Below, in pieces: positions 8,657-16,898 of a DNA stretch of 64,000 bases; the first letter of the stretch is position 1, and every line of letters begins with the position of its first letter. The stretch lies in the NCBI GenBank assembly GCA_030432695.1, contig JAUILN010000011.1, positions 276,950 to 340,949 on the forward strand, written 5' to 3'. Below the pieces are notes generated by a model. That model saw only the letters and a list, made by a program, of their open reading frames with translations. It did not search any database and had not been told where the DNA came from. Made by a program: the position numbers and the translations under genes. The DNA comes from a bacterium (GTDB taxonomy: Bacteria; Planctomycetota; UBA1135; UBA2386).

Positions 8657-9538
8657 ATGAAGCTCGTTCTGCTGTGCTGCGCCCTGGGCGTGCTCGCCAC
8701 TTCGACGGTGATCCTGGTGCGCCACGGAGAACCGACCCGGGTTCGGGTGCCGGCCAGCGTCGCAGAGGCGTTGCAGGTCTCGGCCGAGGCAGAGATCGAT
8801 CCGACGCCTTACGAAGGCGAGCCTCGCATCCCCGCCGAGGACATCGTTCCGCAGTCCGAATGGTTGAGCGCGCCGCGCGTCGACCCGGAGCCGGACTCGC
8901 AGCCGAACGAGCAGCAGGAGCCTCTGACCGATGAGCTCGCAGCGGTTCTTCGGGAGCGCGGCCTCGAGGTCCAGGTGCCCGCCATGGTGCTGTATTCGGG
9001 CATGCAGCTGAACGAGGCCCTGCGCAGCTTCGAAGATGGCATGCAGGAGTTGGTCGATCGCTACTCCGATGCCGACGCGCTGGCCAAGGGGATCGCCGCG
9101 ATGCGCGACCGTGGCGAGGACGAACTGTACATCGAAGGAGAAGTGGCGGACTGGAACCTGTCGGTCACCGCCTACCTCACCGTCGCGGCCAACATCGATC
9201 GCATCGCGCGCAATCTGCGCGACACCGTGGACGGTACCGGAGACGACAGCACGCGGGTCAAGCTGCGCGCAAAGGTCCGTCGGCCCGCGAGCGAGGATGG
9301 CATGTCGTCGGCATGCAGCTTCGCCGAAGGCCAACCACACTTCGGCATCCAGTTCCAGAAGCGCGAATGGCACTTCGCATTGACCATTCCCTGGACCTTC
9401 CTGGAGCCCGCCGACCGTGAGGCGCTGGAGGCTGCGCTGGCGCGTCTCGACCGCGTGACGGAGGCCAAGCTCGCCCGGCAGCGCGGCGAGGATCCGACCC
9501 CGCGATCGACGGGCGCCGTGCCGACGGAGGGCCGGTGA
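8657..9538 (+). CDS. exported or membrane-anchored protein of unknown function
   Basis: 293 aa. The N-terminus has a single hydrophobic segment (LVLLCCALGVLATSTVILV) that could be a signal anchor. Residues about 60-105 are acidic and Pro/Glu/Gln-rich and likely disordered. Residues about 110-270 look folded, with mixed helix and strand (MQLNEALRSFEDGMQELVDRY, WNLSVTAYLTVAANIDRIARNLRD). No catalytic motif or known family was recognised. The gene begins after an AAGGGAT ribosome-binding-like sequence. Its stop overlaps the ATG of the next gene by 1 nt (TGATG), so the two are co-translated and probably act together outside the cytoplasm. Confidence 0.65.
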   Translation: MKLVLLCCALGVLATSTVILVRHGEPTRVRVPASVAEALQVSAEAEIDPTPYEGEPRIPAEDIVPQSEWLSAPRVDPEPDSQPNEQQEPLTDELAAVLRERGLEVQVPAMVLYSGMQLNEALRSFEDGMQELVDRYSDADALAKGIAAMRDRGEDELYIEGEVADWNLSVTAYLTVAANIDRIARNLRDTVDGTGDDSTRVKLRAKVRRPASEDGMSSACSFAEGQPHFGIQFQKREWHFALTIPWTFLEPADREALEAALARLDRVTEAKLARQRGEDPTPRSTGAVPTEGR

Positions 9539-10197
9539 TGTGCCGACTCCTCGCATCACGGATCGCCGCCCTCGGCCTGATCGCGGTCAGCGTCGTCCTG
9601 CTCGCTGCGGCGCCGAGGCGTCCGCACACCGCCGCCGAGTTCGCCGCGCACTGGGGAGTTCCGATCCTGCAGGATCCGGGAACGACTGTTGAACCGCGCT
9701 GCGTCTGCCGAGGCATTTCGCACGACGGCGTCTCCGAGGAAGACGGCACGCTCTACAACGACGGGGTGTTCCTGCAGCGTGACCCGGGTTTCACCGGCAC
9801 CGTGAACGCGCGGCTGCGGGTCAGCAACGCCGGCTGCGAATGCGGAGTGCAGCCCGGCTACGGGCGGTGTATCGCCACCGCGCGTATCGATATCGGCGTG
9901 CCGCGGGGCACGCGGATCTGCCTCGACCACGCCGGGGGCGTCCGGTGGAGTTGCTCACCCGACGGCGACTGTGCCCCGCGCTACCAGTGCTGCGTCGCCA
10001 GCCAAGCGGATATCGGAAGCGACGCGACCGCGAAGTTCGAGCTGGTCGAGAACACGTTCTGCGGGTCGTCTGAGACCGCGGTCTTCCCGGTCTCTCGAGA
10101 GCTCATCGGTCCGGACTGCGGCGTCCCGGCAGACTTCCGAATCGCCGACGCACGATTCCACTGGCGCTGCGAGGCCTGCCAGGGCGAGGGCTCATAG
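9538..10197 (+). CDS. secreted cysteine-rich protein of unknown function
   Basis: 219 aa from the ATG at 9538, preceded by GGAGGG at a good distance and overlapping the previous stop. A hydrophobic signal segment (IAALGLIAVSVVLLAAA) is followed by a region with many cysteines: CVCRG, GCECG, CSPDGDC, CCVAS, FCGSS, DCG and CEAC. These are probably disulfide-bonded in the periplasm or outside. Beta-like stretches alternate with the cysteines. No family was recognised. It is coupled to the upstream exported protein. Its 3' end overlaps a minus-strand reading frame (10103-10831) by 95 nt. Confidence 0.65.
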   Translation: MCRLLASRIAALGLIAVSVVLLAAAPRRPHTAAEFAAHWGVPILQDPGTTVEPRCVCRGISHDGVSEEDGTLYNDGVFLQRDPGFTGTVNARLRVSNAGCECGVQPGYGRCIATARIDIGVPRGTRICLDHAGGVRWSCSPDGDCAPRYQCCVASQADIGSDATAKFELVENTFCGSSETAVFPVSRELIGPDCGVPADFRIADARFHWRCEACQGEGS

Positions 10198-10831
10198 CCC
10201 CTGCGCAGCGGTTGCGCGCCCGCTCCAGCTGCCCGATCGCCCCCTTGATCGTCCTCATAGGCGACGAGCGTCTCGCCGACGCCAACCATGCCCTCCAGGT
10301 AGGCAATGCTCTCAGGTCGACAATGCCCTGCGCGATGCGCGTGACACGGACCGAGTTGATCAGGTAGCCCGGCAGCTGACAGGACTCGCCGCTCGAAGCG
10401 GAGTCCAGCAACTGCATCCCACGATCCCAGACCGCGACCCGCGCGAGCATCCGGTCGTCTGCGGTCAGTGTCGCGGCATCGATCGGCAGCATCCGGTGGA
10501 TGTCCATCTCCAGCTCGAGGGCGTCATCGGGATCCTCGGCCGACTCGATCAGGAACTCCGCCCCCTCGAGGGCCCAGCGGACCACCTGGTCCCGATCGAA
10601 CTCAGCACTCCACCCGACGGCTACCGCATCGGGCGAACGCCAGTGCTGGGTGAAGTTGTGGGCCCGCCGGCGAACCTGCCCGGCTGCGATGGGTCGACCG
10701 TCGACCCGACAGTTGCGGAAGACGTCGGAAGAGATCGCCATGAGGATTCCACGAGGGTCTTGCAGGCCCTCTGCCAGGCAATGGCGGCACGGTCCACCTG
10801 GTGCGGCCTCCCGCCACGACCGAAGGGACAT
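10103..10831 (-). CDS. hypothetical protein, probably frameshifted near its 3' end
   Basis: 242-codon frame. From MAISSDVF (10741) to about 10310 it has good third-position GC and a normal acidic composition (WALEGAEFLIESAEDPDDALELEMDIHRML). After GIVDL (about 10310) the coding signal moves to another frame that reads SIAYLEGMVGVGETLVAYEDD, while the annotated frame becomes Arg/Ser-rich. A frameshift at about 10305-10312 is likely, either real decay or a sequence error. The gene ends convergently inside the 3' end of the cysteine-rich gene. No family was recognised. The start could be 10831 or 10741. Confidence 0.45.
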   Translation of the reverse strand: MSLRSWREAAPGGPCRHCLAEGLQDPRGILMAISSDVFRNCRVDGRPIAAGQVRRRAHNFTQHWRSPDAVAVGWSAEFDRDQVVRWALEGAEFLIESAEDPDDALELEMDIHRMLPIDAATLTADDRMLARVAVWDRGMQLLDSASSGESCQLPGYLINSVRVTRIAQGIVDLRALPTWRAWLASARRSSPMRTIKGAIGQLERARNRCAGAMSPRPGRPRSASGIVRRRFGSLPGRRSPDR

Positions 10832-10930
10832 GACTCGCTGCGCTCGCCGCGCCCCGAAGCAGCGCTGGGCGCACAGATTCTCGCGAGAAGCCGATCAGAC
10901 CAGGTGTGTCGTGACCTGATGCATGGCCGC

Positions 10931-10936
10931 TAAACT
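10931..10936 (+). promoter_or_regulatory. -10-like hexamer, probable leaderless start
   Basis: TAAACT lies exactly 6 nt before the ATG of the methyltransferase gene at 10943. No convincing -35 box at 17 nt was seen. It fits the recurrent TAnnnT-N6-ATG pattern. Confidence 0.35.
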
Positions 10937-10942
10937 TCTTCC

Positions 10943-11683
10943 ATGCACGACTCCTCCTACCTCAAGATGCGTGTCTTCCTGGAGACCTACTCGAGCCAGC
11001 TGCCTGAGTCGCCTGGGCGCATCCGGGTCCTCGAGGTCGGTTCGAAGTCGTACGAAGGGCAGGGCACCTACCGTCCGTTGTTCGGAGAACGGTTCGAGTA
11101 TGTCGGACTCGACCTAGAGCAGGGCGAGGGGGTGGACGTCGTGCCCCGCTCGGCCTTCGTCTGGCCGGAGATTCCGTCGTCGTCTTTCGGACTCTGCGTG
11201 TCCGGGCAGACGTTCGAGCACAATCCTTACCCCTGGGTCACCTTCTGCGAGATGGCGCGCGTCCTTCAACCGGGGGGCATGGGAGTGATCATCGCCCCGG
11301 CCGCAGGACGCTTCCACCGCTATCCGCTCGACTGCTGGCGCTACTACCCGGACAGCTGGGCAGCTCTTTGCCACGTCGCGCGGGTCGAACTCGTCGAGAC
11401 CCTGCTCGAGCCGGCCGATCTGGCGGCTCGCGTACCCGGAGGACAATGGCGGGACAGCATCGCCATCTTCCGGAAGTCCGAGACTCCCACCGAGGAGCTT
11501 GCGCAGTACTACCAGACCATCACCGAACCTTTCGCGAACGCCACGGCGCCGACGCCGCCCGAGATTGCGACCGGACCGTTCTCCGACGCCTATCGGGCAC
11601 GAGCGAGAACCGAGTTCCCAGCGCGGCCGCTCAAGGCGCTGCGACGTCGTATGGGCGGCAAATCGATCCGCATCCTCGACTGA
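10943..11683 (+). CDS. class I SAM-dependent methyltransferase
   Basis: 246 aa. The motif I region is IRVLEVGSKSYEGQG, the acidic motif II is YVGLDLEQGEGVD, and FGLCVSGQTFEH followed by FCEMARVLQPGGMGVIIAP matches the late strands of the Methyltransf_11/25 fold. RYPLDCWRYYPDSWAALC is the C-terminal helper region seen in methyltransferases linked to sugar or exopolysaccharide loci. The substrate is unknown. The C-terminus is basic. It is not clearly in an operon with its neighbours. A TAnnnT box 6 nt upstream suggests a leaderless message. Confidence 0.8.
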   Translation: MHDSSYLKMRVFLETYSSQLPESPGRIRVLEVGSKSYEGQGTYRPLFGERFEYVGLDLEQGEGVDVVPRSAFVWPEIPSSSFGLCVSGQTFEHNPYPWVTFCEMARVLQPGGMGVIIAPAAGRFHRYPLDCWRYYPDSWAALCHVARVELVETLLEPADLAARVPGGQWRDSIAIFRKSETPTEELAQYYQTITEPFANATAPTPPEIATGPFSDAYRARARTEFPARPLKALRRRMGGKSIRILD

Positions 11684-11894
11684 GTTCGGCCACCCAGCTT
11701 CAGGGACCTCGATCGGCCACACAGATCTACCACCCTCTGGAATCCGCGCTCGTCTGCGTAATACCGCCGAACGTGGGATCCTCGCTGCGCGGCAGTGCCC
11801 GGGCGATCGAGGCGGCTTGCAGCAATCCGGCCCGGCGTCAGTCTCGGGCCCCATGCACGACGAGCGCAATACGGGCCCGCGCGGAGCCTCAACG

Positions 11895-12260
11895 ATGAAC
11901 TGCAGCGAGAGCCCAGCGACCACGTCAGCTCTGAAGTACGCCCTTGGGATCCCGTTCCTGCTCATCGGCCTGACTCTCATTCCAGCCACAGCCCGAAACG
12001 AGGTGCTGTCGGGTTTCGGCTTCATGGGGTATCAGGTCAATGCGGTCGGGGACGACATCCGGGCCGCGGCCTCTGCACTCGAACCAGAGGCGACGCCGAT
12101 TCACGAGCAGGTTTCGCCGGAAAAGTCGCCGTTCCAGGGCGCCGAGCGCAAGGCGTGCGGCCGCAGGCGAATCGGTGGATTCGTCGAGGCCGCACAACGC
12201 GGCGATTCGGCGTCCTGGGGCGGCGGACTTCCGACGCGAACTTCTGCGACGGACCACTAG
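11895..12260 (+). CDS. small putative membrane protein
   Basis: 121 aa from the ATG at 11895. Residues about 13-33 form one hydrophobic segment (ALKYALGIPFLLIGLTLIPA). The rest is short, polar and low in pattern, and the C-terminal third is basic and possibly non-coding. No homology was recognised. The support is an open frame with a plausible membrane segment only, so this could be spurious. Confidence 0.3.
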   Translation: MNCSESPATTSALKYALGIPFLLIGLTLIPATARNEVLSGFGFMGYQVNAVGDDIRAAASALEPEATPIHEQVSPEKSPFQGAERKACGRRRIGGFVEAAQRGDSASWGGGLPTRTSATDH

Positions 12261-12335
12261 CTGCCAGCGCGCGGCCACAACCACGCTTCTGTGCGGATGA
12301 TCATCTGGCGTCTACCACTTCCCGGAATCGGTAGA

Positions 12336-13703
12336 TCAGAACACCCACCGCACCTGCGAATAGAAGAACGCCACGTCTTCCCCCCGCCCATTGGGCGCGT
12401 CGTGCAGGAACCGCCCCGCGAACAGATAGGTGGCCCCCAGCTCGAGCTGCAGGCTGTCGGGCTCGATGTCCCAGCGCAGCAGGCCGTCGATCTGCTCGCC
12501 GAAGTGGTTGCCGGCGGCACCCGAGGGATCGCGCACGCCGCCGGTGGGCGCGAAGTCCTTGGCGCTGGCGAGCCAGACTTCACGGAAGGCGACCAGGGCG
12601 CGGACGGTCTTCGAGGGTGTGACCTCGAGGCGGATCTCGGGTGAGTTGATGTTGCGGCGCGCGACGGCCAGGTAGTTGTCGATCGGGCCGAACTCGCGGT
12701 TCACGCCGAACAGGGTGTCGAAGCGGTTGTCGTCGCCGTCGTTGGGGTCGCGGTCGCCGCTGGCGTAGTCCCAGGCCACCGCGATGCGCGGCTGCCAGGG
12801 CGCGTCGAAGGTGTAGCCCGCCAACATGTGGTGGAACCAGGCCTGGTGGTCGAAGCGCGTGCCGAGCGGACCGGTCTCGCCGAACTGCACGGCGGCCTCG
12901 ACCTCGAAGTCGACCGCATCGGGCTTGGGCGCCCGCACCACCCGGAAGCCCGGGGTGTAGAGGTTCCGCCGGAGGCTCTGCGCGTCGTACTCCTGCAGCG
13001 CGAAGCCGTAGACCTCCACCTTGGTGTCGGCATCGGCGTCGATCGAATAGAAGGCGCCCCAGAACTGGTCGTCCTTGTCCTGCGTATCGAGCTTCGCCTC
13101 GTTGTCGAGCAGGTCCGCGGGTCGCACCGGCAGCCGCTGCACCGGCATCGTCCAGAACGCCTTCACCGAACTTGCGCCATCGCGCGAGCGGTAGCTCCAC
13201 TCCGCGCCGGTGAACGCATTGATGGTGTTCCGCCAGCGGTTGCGCGCGACCAACCGCCGGGCGCCGAGGTCGGAGGTGAAACGGCCGATCTTCAGCGCGT
13301 GGCGCGACTCACCCTCGGCGCCGAAGCGCACCTCGCCATAGGCCTGCAGGAAGTCGATCGGGTCGACGATGCCGTTGTTGATCACCGAGCCTTCGCCGGC
13401 GCCGAACTGGCGCGCATCGATCAGCTCGACCACGCCGCCGACGTCGTCGAAGTCGACCTCGGTCTTCAGCAACGCGCGGTTGACGACGTAGTGGTCGCTC
13501 GACGCGAGGTTGGGTTGGGCGCGGAACTGGCCCTCGTAGCCTTCGTACCGGAGTTGGATCTCGCCGCTGATGCGCAGCCAGTCGGGAGTGCCGAGGGCGT
13601 CGTCGAGGCGCCAGGGCTTGGGCGGCGATGGGTCCTGGGCGAACGACGGCGCGGCTAGAAGGAAGGACGCGAGGACGGCGGTCCGGCTCGATGTGGTCAC
13701 CAC
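12336..13703 (-). CDS. AlgE-like outer-membrane porin (alginate-export family)
   Basis: 455 aa with a signal peptide cleaved after SFAQ (about residue 23). The mature protein is made of short amphipathic strands and ends in phenylalanine (VRWVF), the classic outer-membrane beta-barrel signature. Strand-like pieces include SGEIQLRYEGY, HALKIGRFTSDLGARRLV, WQPRIAVAWDYASGD and DSLQLELGATYLFAGRF. GRFTSDLGARRLVARNRWRN and the closing FFYSQVRWVF are typical of the alginate-export family porins (about 450-490 aa). It should form an anion- or oligosaccharide-passing channel. No alginate polymerase genes are adjacent, so the transported solute is unknown. Confidence 0.75.
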   Translation of the reverse strand: MVTTSSRTAVLASFLLAAPSFAQDPSPPKPWRLDDALGTPDWLRISGEIQLRYEGYEGQFRAQPNLASSDHYVVNRALLKTEVDFDDVGGVVELIDARQFGAGEGSVINNGIVDPIDFLQAYGEVRFGAEGESRHALKIGRFTSDLGARRLVARNRWRNTINAFTGAEWSYRSRDGASSVKAFWTMPVQRLPVRPADLLDNEAKLDTQDKDDQFWGAFYSIDADADTKVEVYGFALQEYDAQSLRRNLYTPGFRVVRAPKPDAVDFEVEAAVQFGETGPLGTRFDHQAWFHHMLAGYTFDAPWQPRIAVAWDYASGDRDPNDGDDNRFDTLFGVNREFGPIDNYLAVARRNINSPEIRLEVTPSKTVRALVAFREVWLASAKDFAPTGGVRDPSGAAGNHFGEQIDGLLRWDIEPDSLQLELGATYLFAGRFLHDAPNGRGEDVAFFYSQVRWVF

Positions 13704-13767
13704 CTCAGCACACCGTCAGGGCCTGGGATCGCGCAAGCCTCTGGGTGGATTCGAAGAAACCGCCCCA

Positions 13768-14107
13768 TCAGTCATGCAGCGACGAGCGTGGTCCACCGGG
13801 AGCCCCTCCATCCAGAAGAGCCCTCCAGTTCCGCTCACCGCGCACGACGAACAGGATCTCGATGGCGTCCCGCTGCCGGCGGTAGGCGATGAGGGTGGGC
13901 CCGACCGACCAGAAGCGCAGATCCTCGCGGTCGGTGATGTCCGGTCTCACGTGGCCGAGACCCGGAGTCGCAGCAAGCAGGGCGAATGCCGTCTCGAGAT
14001 CCCCGAGCACTCGCGCCGCGACGTCCGCGCCGAACTCCTCATCGACGTAGGCCAGGATCCGCAGGAAGCCTCAGCGTGCGGACGGCGTAAGGCGATAGGT
14101 CAGTCAT
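13768..14107 (-). pseudogene. parE: frameshifted ParE/RelE-family toxin
   Basis: The ATG at 14107 overlaps the antitoxin stop by 8 nt, as is usual in parDE operons, and reads MTDLSPYAVRTLR before running into a TGA. One base away the frame continues with FLRILAYVDEEFG, then ARVLGDLETAFALLAATPGLGH, DLRFWSVGPTLIAYR and IEILFVVRGERNWRALL, which is the ParE core ending in the usual R(x)nL helix. Dropping one base near 14070-14075 joins the two parts into a normal toxin of about 110 aa. As written, the gene cannot make a full-length gyrase-poisoning toxin. Either the toxin has decayed with the antitoxin kept, or there is an indel error in the assembly. Confidence 0.7.
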
Positions 14108-14375
14108 CCGCCTTCCCGGACCCTGCCCGCCGGCGAAGGAATTCGCGCATCTCCTCGACGACCTCGGGACCATCCAACAGTTCGCCCCGATCCGCCTCGC
14201 GAAGCCCGGTCGCCAGGGCCTCGCGCAGCTTCACGAGATGCGCCTGTCGGAGCTGATCCTGCTCGGCGAGCAGCCGCAGAGCCTCGCGGACGACCTCGCT
14301 CTGGTTGTTGTAGAGACCGGACGCGACCTTGGCCTGGACCATGGCCTCGAGCTCAGGGGTCAGACTGACGTTCAT
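14100..14375 (-). CDS. parD: ParD-type antitoxin (ribbon-helix-helix)
   Basis: 91 aa. The start is MNVSLTPELEAMVQAKVASGLYNNQSEVVREALRLL, the ParD/CopG ribbon-helix-helix with the N-terminal DNA-binding strand, followed by a toxin-neutralising helical tail (AEQDQLRQAHLVKLREAL). It should bind its own promoter and the ParE toxin. The partner gene overlaps by 8 nt but is frameshifted. A good sigma70 promoter (CTGACA-17-TAGGCT) lies 6 nt before the ATG, so the mRNA is probably leaderless. Confidence 0.88.
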   Translation of the reverse strand: MNVSLTPELEAMVQAKVASGLYNNQSEVVREALRLLAEQDQLRQAHLVKLREALATGLREADRGELLDGPEVVEEMREFLRRRAGSGKADD

Positions 14376-14381
14376 CGCCTC

Positions 14382-14410
14382 AGCCTAGCACCGATACCGA
14401 AGATTGTCAG
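14382..14410 (-). promoter_or_regulatory. parDE promoter
   Basis: On the minus strand CTGACA (14410-14405), a 17-nt spacer and TAGGCT (14387-14382) match sigma70 boxes well. Only 6 nt separate the -10 from the ATG at 14375. Confidence 0.5.
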
Positions 14411-14508
14411 ACTTCGACATCCCGCGCGCCCGCGATGTCCCGGGTCTCGCGCACTTGCGAAGCGTGGGACCCCTCAGGCGCTGGGGATCCAGGCCCTCCG
14501 GAGGCTCT

Positions 14509-15894
14509 TCACCGACTCTCCGCCACACCCAACCGCCACGCCCCCACCTCGTCGATCAGCTCCAAGAGCGTCGCCTCGTGGTAGCTCGGCGCCACGCCGT
14601 CGCCGCCGAGCGCGTCGCGCAGGAACGCCATGCCCGGGTCCAGGCGGGCCACGCCGACCGCGGCCTGGACGCGGACGTCCATGAGTTCCTCGGGATCGTT
14701 CATCCGGGCCAGCAGCGGCGCGACCGCTTCCGGGGCACCCATCCGCGCGAGGCCACCCGCGGCCGACGCGCGGACCTCGATCTCCGGGCTCTCCAGCCGG
14801 TGCAGCAGGTGCTCGAGTGCCGGGCGGTAGCGCATCTCGCCGAGCGCGCGGGCGGCGAGCGAGCCGGTGAGCCCATCGGCGAGCAGCGGCAGCACGGTGT
14901 CGCCGAGCTCGTTGGCGACCGGGCCCAGGTCGCGCGCGACCTCCGTCGAGTGGTTGCGGACGTAGCCGTTCTCGGCGTGCAGGGTGAGCCGCAGCACGGG
15001 CACGGCGAGGGCGCCGCTGCGGATGAAGATCATCCGGCCGTCGTCGATCGGTCGCAGCTCGTAGCCGTCGAAGGTGTCGAGGTGGGCGGCGTAGCGCGCG
15101 GCGAGCAGCGGGTCGATCGCGTCGAGGTCGGCGAGGGTCGCCGGATCGGGACCGTGCTGCAGACCATCGGGCGCGTCGGACTCGGGCGGTGCGGGCTGCG
15201 TGACGATGCCGGTGCGCCGCCAGTGCCGGTAGAGCTTCATCAGCCCGGCCTGGAGCTGGGCGTAGCTGGGGTTCTCGCCAGGATCCTTGCCGCAGGCCTG
15301 GAGGATCTCGATCGCGGTGGCGCCGGCCTGCTGCGCCGAGTCCTCGCGGTTCATCAGGCTCGATAGCAGGTCGAGGCCACCGTGGTTCTCCAACCGGTGC
15401 AGCGCGCCGCAGACCCAGACCAGCACGTTGGGGTCGCGCTCGTACTTGGTCCGGTAGAGCAGGATCGGGATGGCTCGCTTGTGGCCGCCGCTGCCGAGGA
15501 GGAAGGCGCACTGCATGCGCACGGTGGTGTCGTCGTGGGCGAGACCCTCCTCCAGGATCCACGCCGCATCCTCGGCGTCGGTGAGGGTCCGCTGCGCCAG
15601 GGCGCTGGTGCGCGCGTCGGCGTAGTGCGGCAGGTAGGCGGTCTCGAGGAGGTCGCGCAGCTCCTTCATCCGCGCCTCGTCGGGAGGTGCGGGCGCGCGG
15701 GCGATGACCTCGGCGAGGATCGGATCGGCCGGGGCGAGTTCGAGCGACGGCAACTCGGGCGCCGACTGCTGCTCGCTCGCCGCGCTGCCGACCGCCGGGT
15801 TCGCCACCGCGGAGGCCCCGCCAGCACCCGGCTTGCAGCCGTCGGCCAGGCCGAGCAGGAGGAACGCGCCGCACGCCAAGGGCACCTGCCTCAT
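14509..15894 (-). CDS. HEAT-repeat lipoprotein
   Basis: 461 aa from the ATG at 15894, which overlaps the stop of the cytochrome gene (ATGA). The signal ends in a lipobox (LLLGLADGC, Cys about 20). An Ala/Pro/Ser linker is followed by about ten HEAT-type helical pairs such as DTTVRMQCAFLLGSGGHKRAIPILL, GSLAARALGEMRYRPALEHLL and EIEVRASAAGGLARMGAPEAVAPLL. HEAT repeats make a curved protein-binding surface. As the last gene of the ferric-importer/cytochrome operon, it may scaffold the cytochrome at the membrane; that is inference. Confidence 0.8.
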   Translation of the reverse strand: MRQVPLACGAFLLLGLADGCKPGAGGASAVANPAVGSAASEQQSAPELPSLELAPADPILAEVIARAPAPPDEARMKELRDLLETAYLPHYADARTSALAQRTLTDAEDAAWILEEGLAHDDTTVRMQCAFLLGSGGHKRAIPILLYRTKYERDPNVLVWVCGALHRLENHGGLDLLSSLMNREDSAQQAGATAIEILQACGKDPGENPSYAQLQAGLMKLYRHWRRTGIVTQPAPPESDAPDGLQHGPDPATLADLDAIDPLLAARYAAHLDTFDGYELRPIDDGRMIFIRSGALAVPVLRLTLHAENGYVRNHSTEVARDLGPVANELGDTVLPLLADGLTGSLAARALGEMRYRPALEHLLHRLESPEIEVRASAAGGLARMGAPEAVAPLLARMNDPEELMDVRVQAAVGVARLDPGMAFLRDALGGDGVAPSYHEATLLELIDEVGAWRLGVAESR

Positions 15895-16898
15895 GGGACG
15901 ATCACCTCCCGCTCCTCCAGCAGGGTGCTGGCCGGATCGTCGTCGCCGATGAACGGCTTGAGCCGGTACCACAGCCGCGCCTCGATCTTCACCGTGCCCG
16001 CCGGCACCGGCACGCGCACCTCCTTGCGCTCGCCGGCGGGGAGCTGGGTGTCCTCACCGGGCTCGTCGCGGTACGGACGACGGAAGCGGAAGCCGAGCTG
16101 CCACTCGTCGGGCGCGCCGTCGGCGGTGACGAAGCGATACATCATGTCGACCGCGCGGTGCCGCTCCTCGGTGGGGTAGCTGTGGCCCGCGCCGGAGTTG
16201 GTCAGCGCGAGGACCAGCTCGTCGCCGTCGAGCTCCACCTCGAAGGTGCCGGCCTTCTTCAGGATCCCCGGCTCGTGGCAGCCCGGGAAGCGGTGCTCGC
16301 GCCCCGGCTTCTTCGAGCCGTCGGCGAGCACCCGCTCGACCTTGTCCATGTGGCAGTCGCTGCAGCCGATGCCCTCCTCCGCGTAGTGGCTGGCACGCCA
16401 CTGGTCGGTGGTCTCGTGCTGGTTGTGGCAGCTCGCGCACAGCTCGACCGAGAAGAACATCTCGTTCTGCACCGGCGCGCAGGCGACGTCGGGCCGGCTA
16501 TTGCGCGCCATGATCTCGCCGTCCTTGCCGAGGTGGCAGGTGATGCAGCCGATGCCCTCGGTGGGCCTGGTCTGCCGCGGCAGGGTGCGCTCGGCGAAGC
16601 CGGTGATCGAGACCGGCTGCGACAGGTGGCAGGCCTGGCACTCCTTGTTGCGGAAGTCGTCGGACAGCGCGCGGACCTCCGGGTTCAGGTAGGAGATCTG
16701 GTGGTGCGAGCCTTTCCACTCGTCCCACACGTCCTGGTGGCACTGCTTGCACTGCTCCGAGGACTGCCAGGACATCGCCTTGGCGACGTCGTCGCCGCGG
16801 ATCACGTTCTCGGCCGGCTTGGCGAACAGCACCGCGTAGGCGGTTCCACCACCGGCCAACAGGCCGACGGCGAGCAGGATGCGAAGGATGGGACTCAT
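15891..16898 (-). CDS. five-haem c-type cytochrome
   Basis: 335 aa from the ATG at 16898, with GGAGGG upstream and a 4-nt overlap with the ABC ATPase gene. One N-terminal membrane segment (ILRILLAVGLLAGGGTAYAVLF) anchors or exports it. Five CxxCH haem sites are seen: CKQCH, CQACH, CITCH, CASCH and CSDCH. Extra histidines (HHQ, HNQH, HYAEEG) could serve as distal ligands. A non-haem CAPV and a PGCHEPG follow. The layout fits the cytochrome c554/c' group of periplasmic electron carriers. The last 140 residues are beta-rich without haem. Its place inside a ferric-type ABC operon suggests a link to iron redox or periplasmic respiration. Confidence 0.85.
   Translation of the reverse strand: MSPILRILLAVGLLAGGGTAYAVLFAKPAENVIRGDDVAKAMSWQSSEQCKQCHQDVWDEWKGSHHQISYLNPEVRALSDDFRNKECQACHLSQPVSITGFAERTLPRQTRPTEGIGCITCHLGKDGEIMARNSRPDVACAPVQNEMFFSVELCASCHNQHETTDQWRASHYAEEGIGCSDCHMDKVERVLADGSKKPGREHRFPGCHEPGILKKAGTFEVELDGDELVLALTNSGAGHSYPTEERHRAVDMMYRFVTADGAPDEWQLGFRFRRPYRDEPGEDTQLPAGERKEVRVPVPAGTVKIEARLWYRLKPFIGDDDPASTLLEEREVIVP

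Noticed and set aside
9971..10933. 320-codon plus-strand frame over the hypothetical gene
   Set aside because: Arg/Ser/Pro-rich with poor third-position bias; the minus-strand frame has better coding character in most of the stretch.
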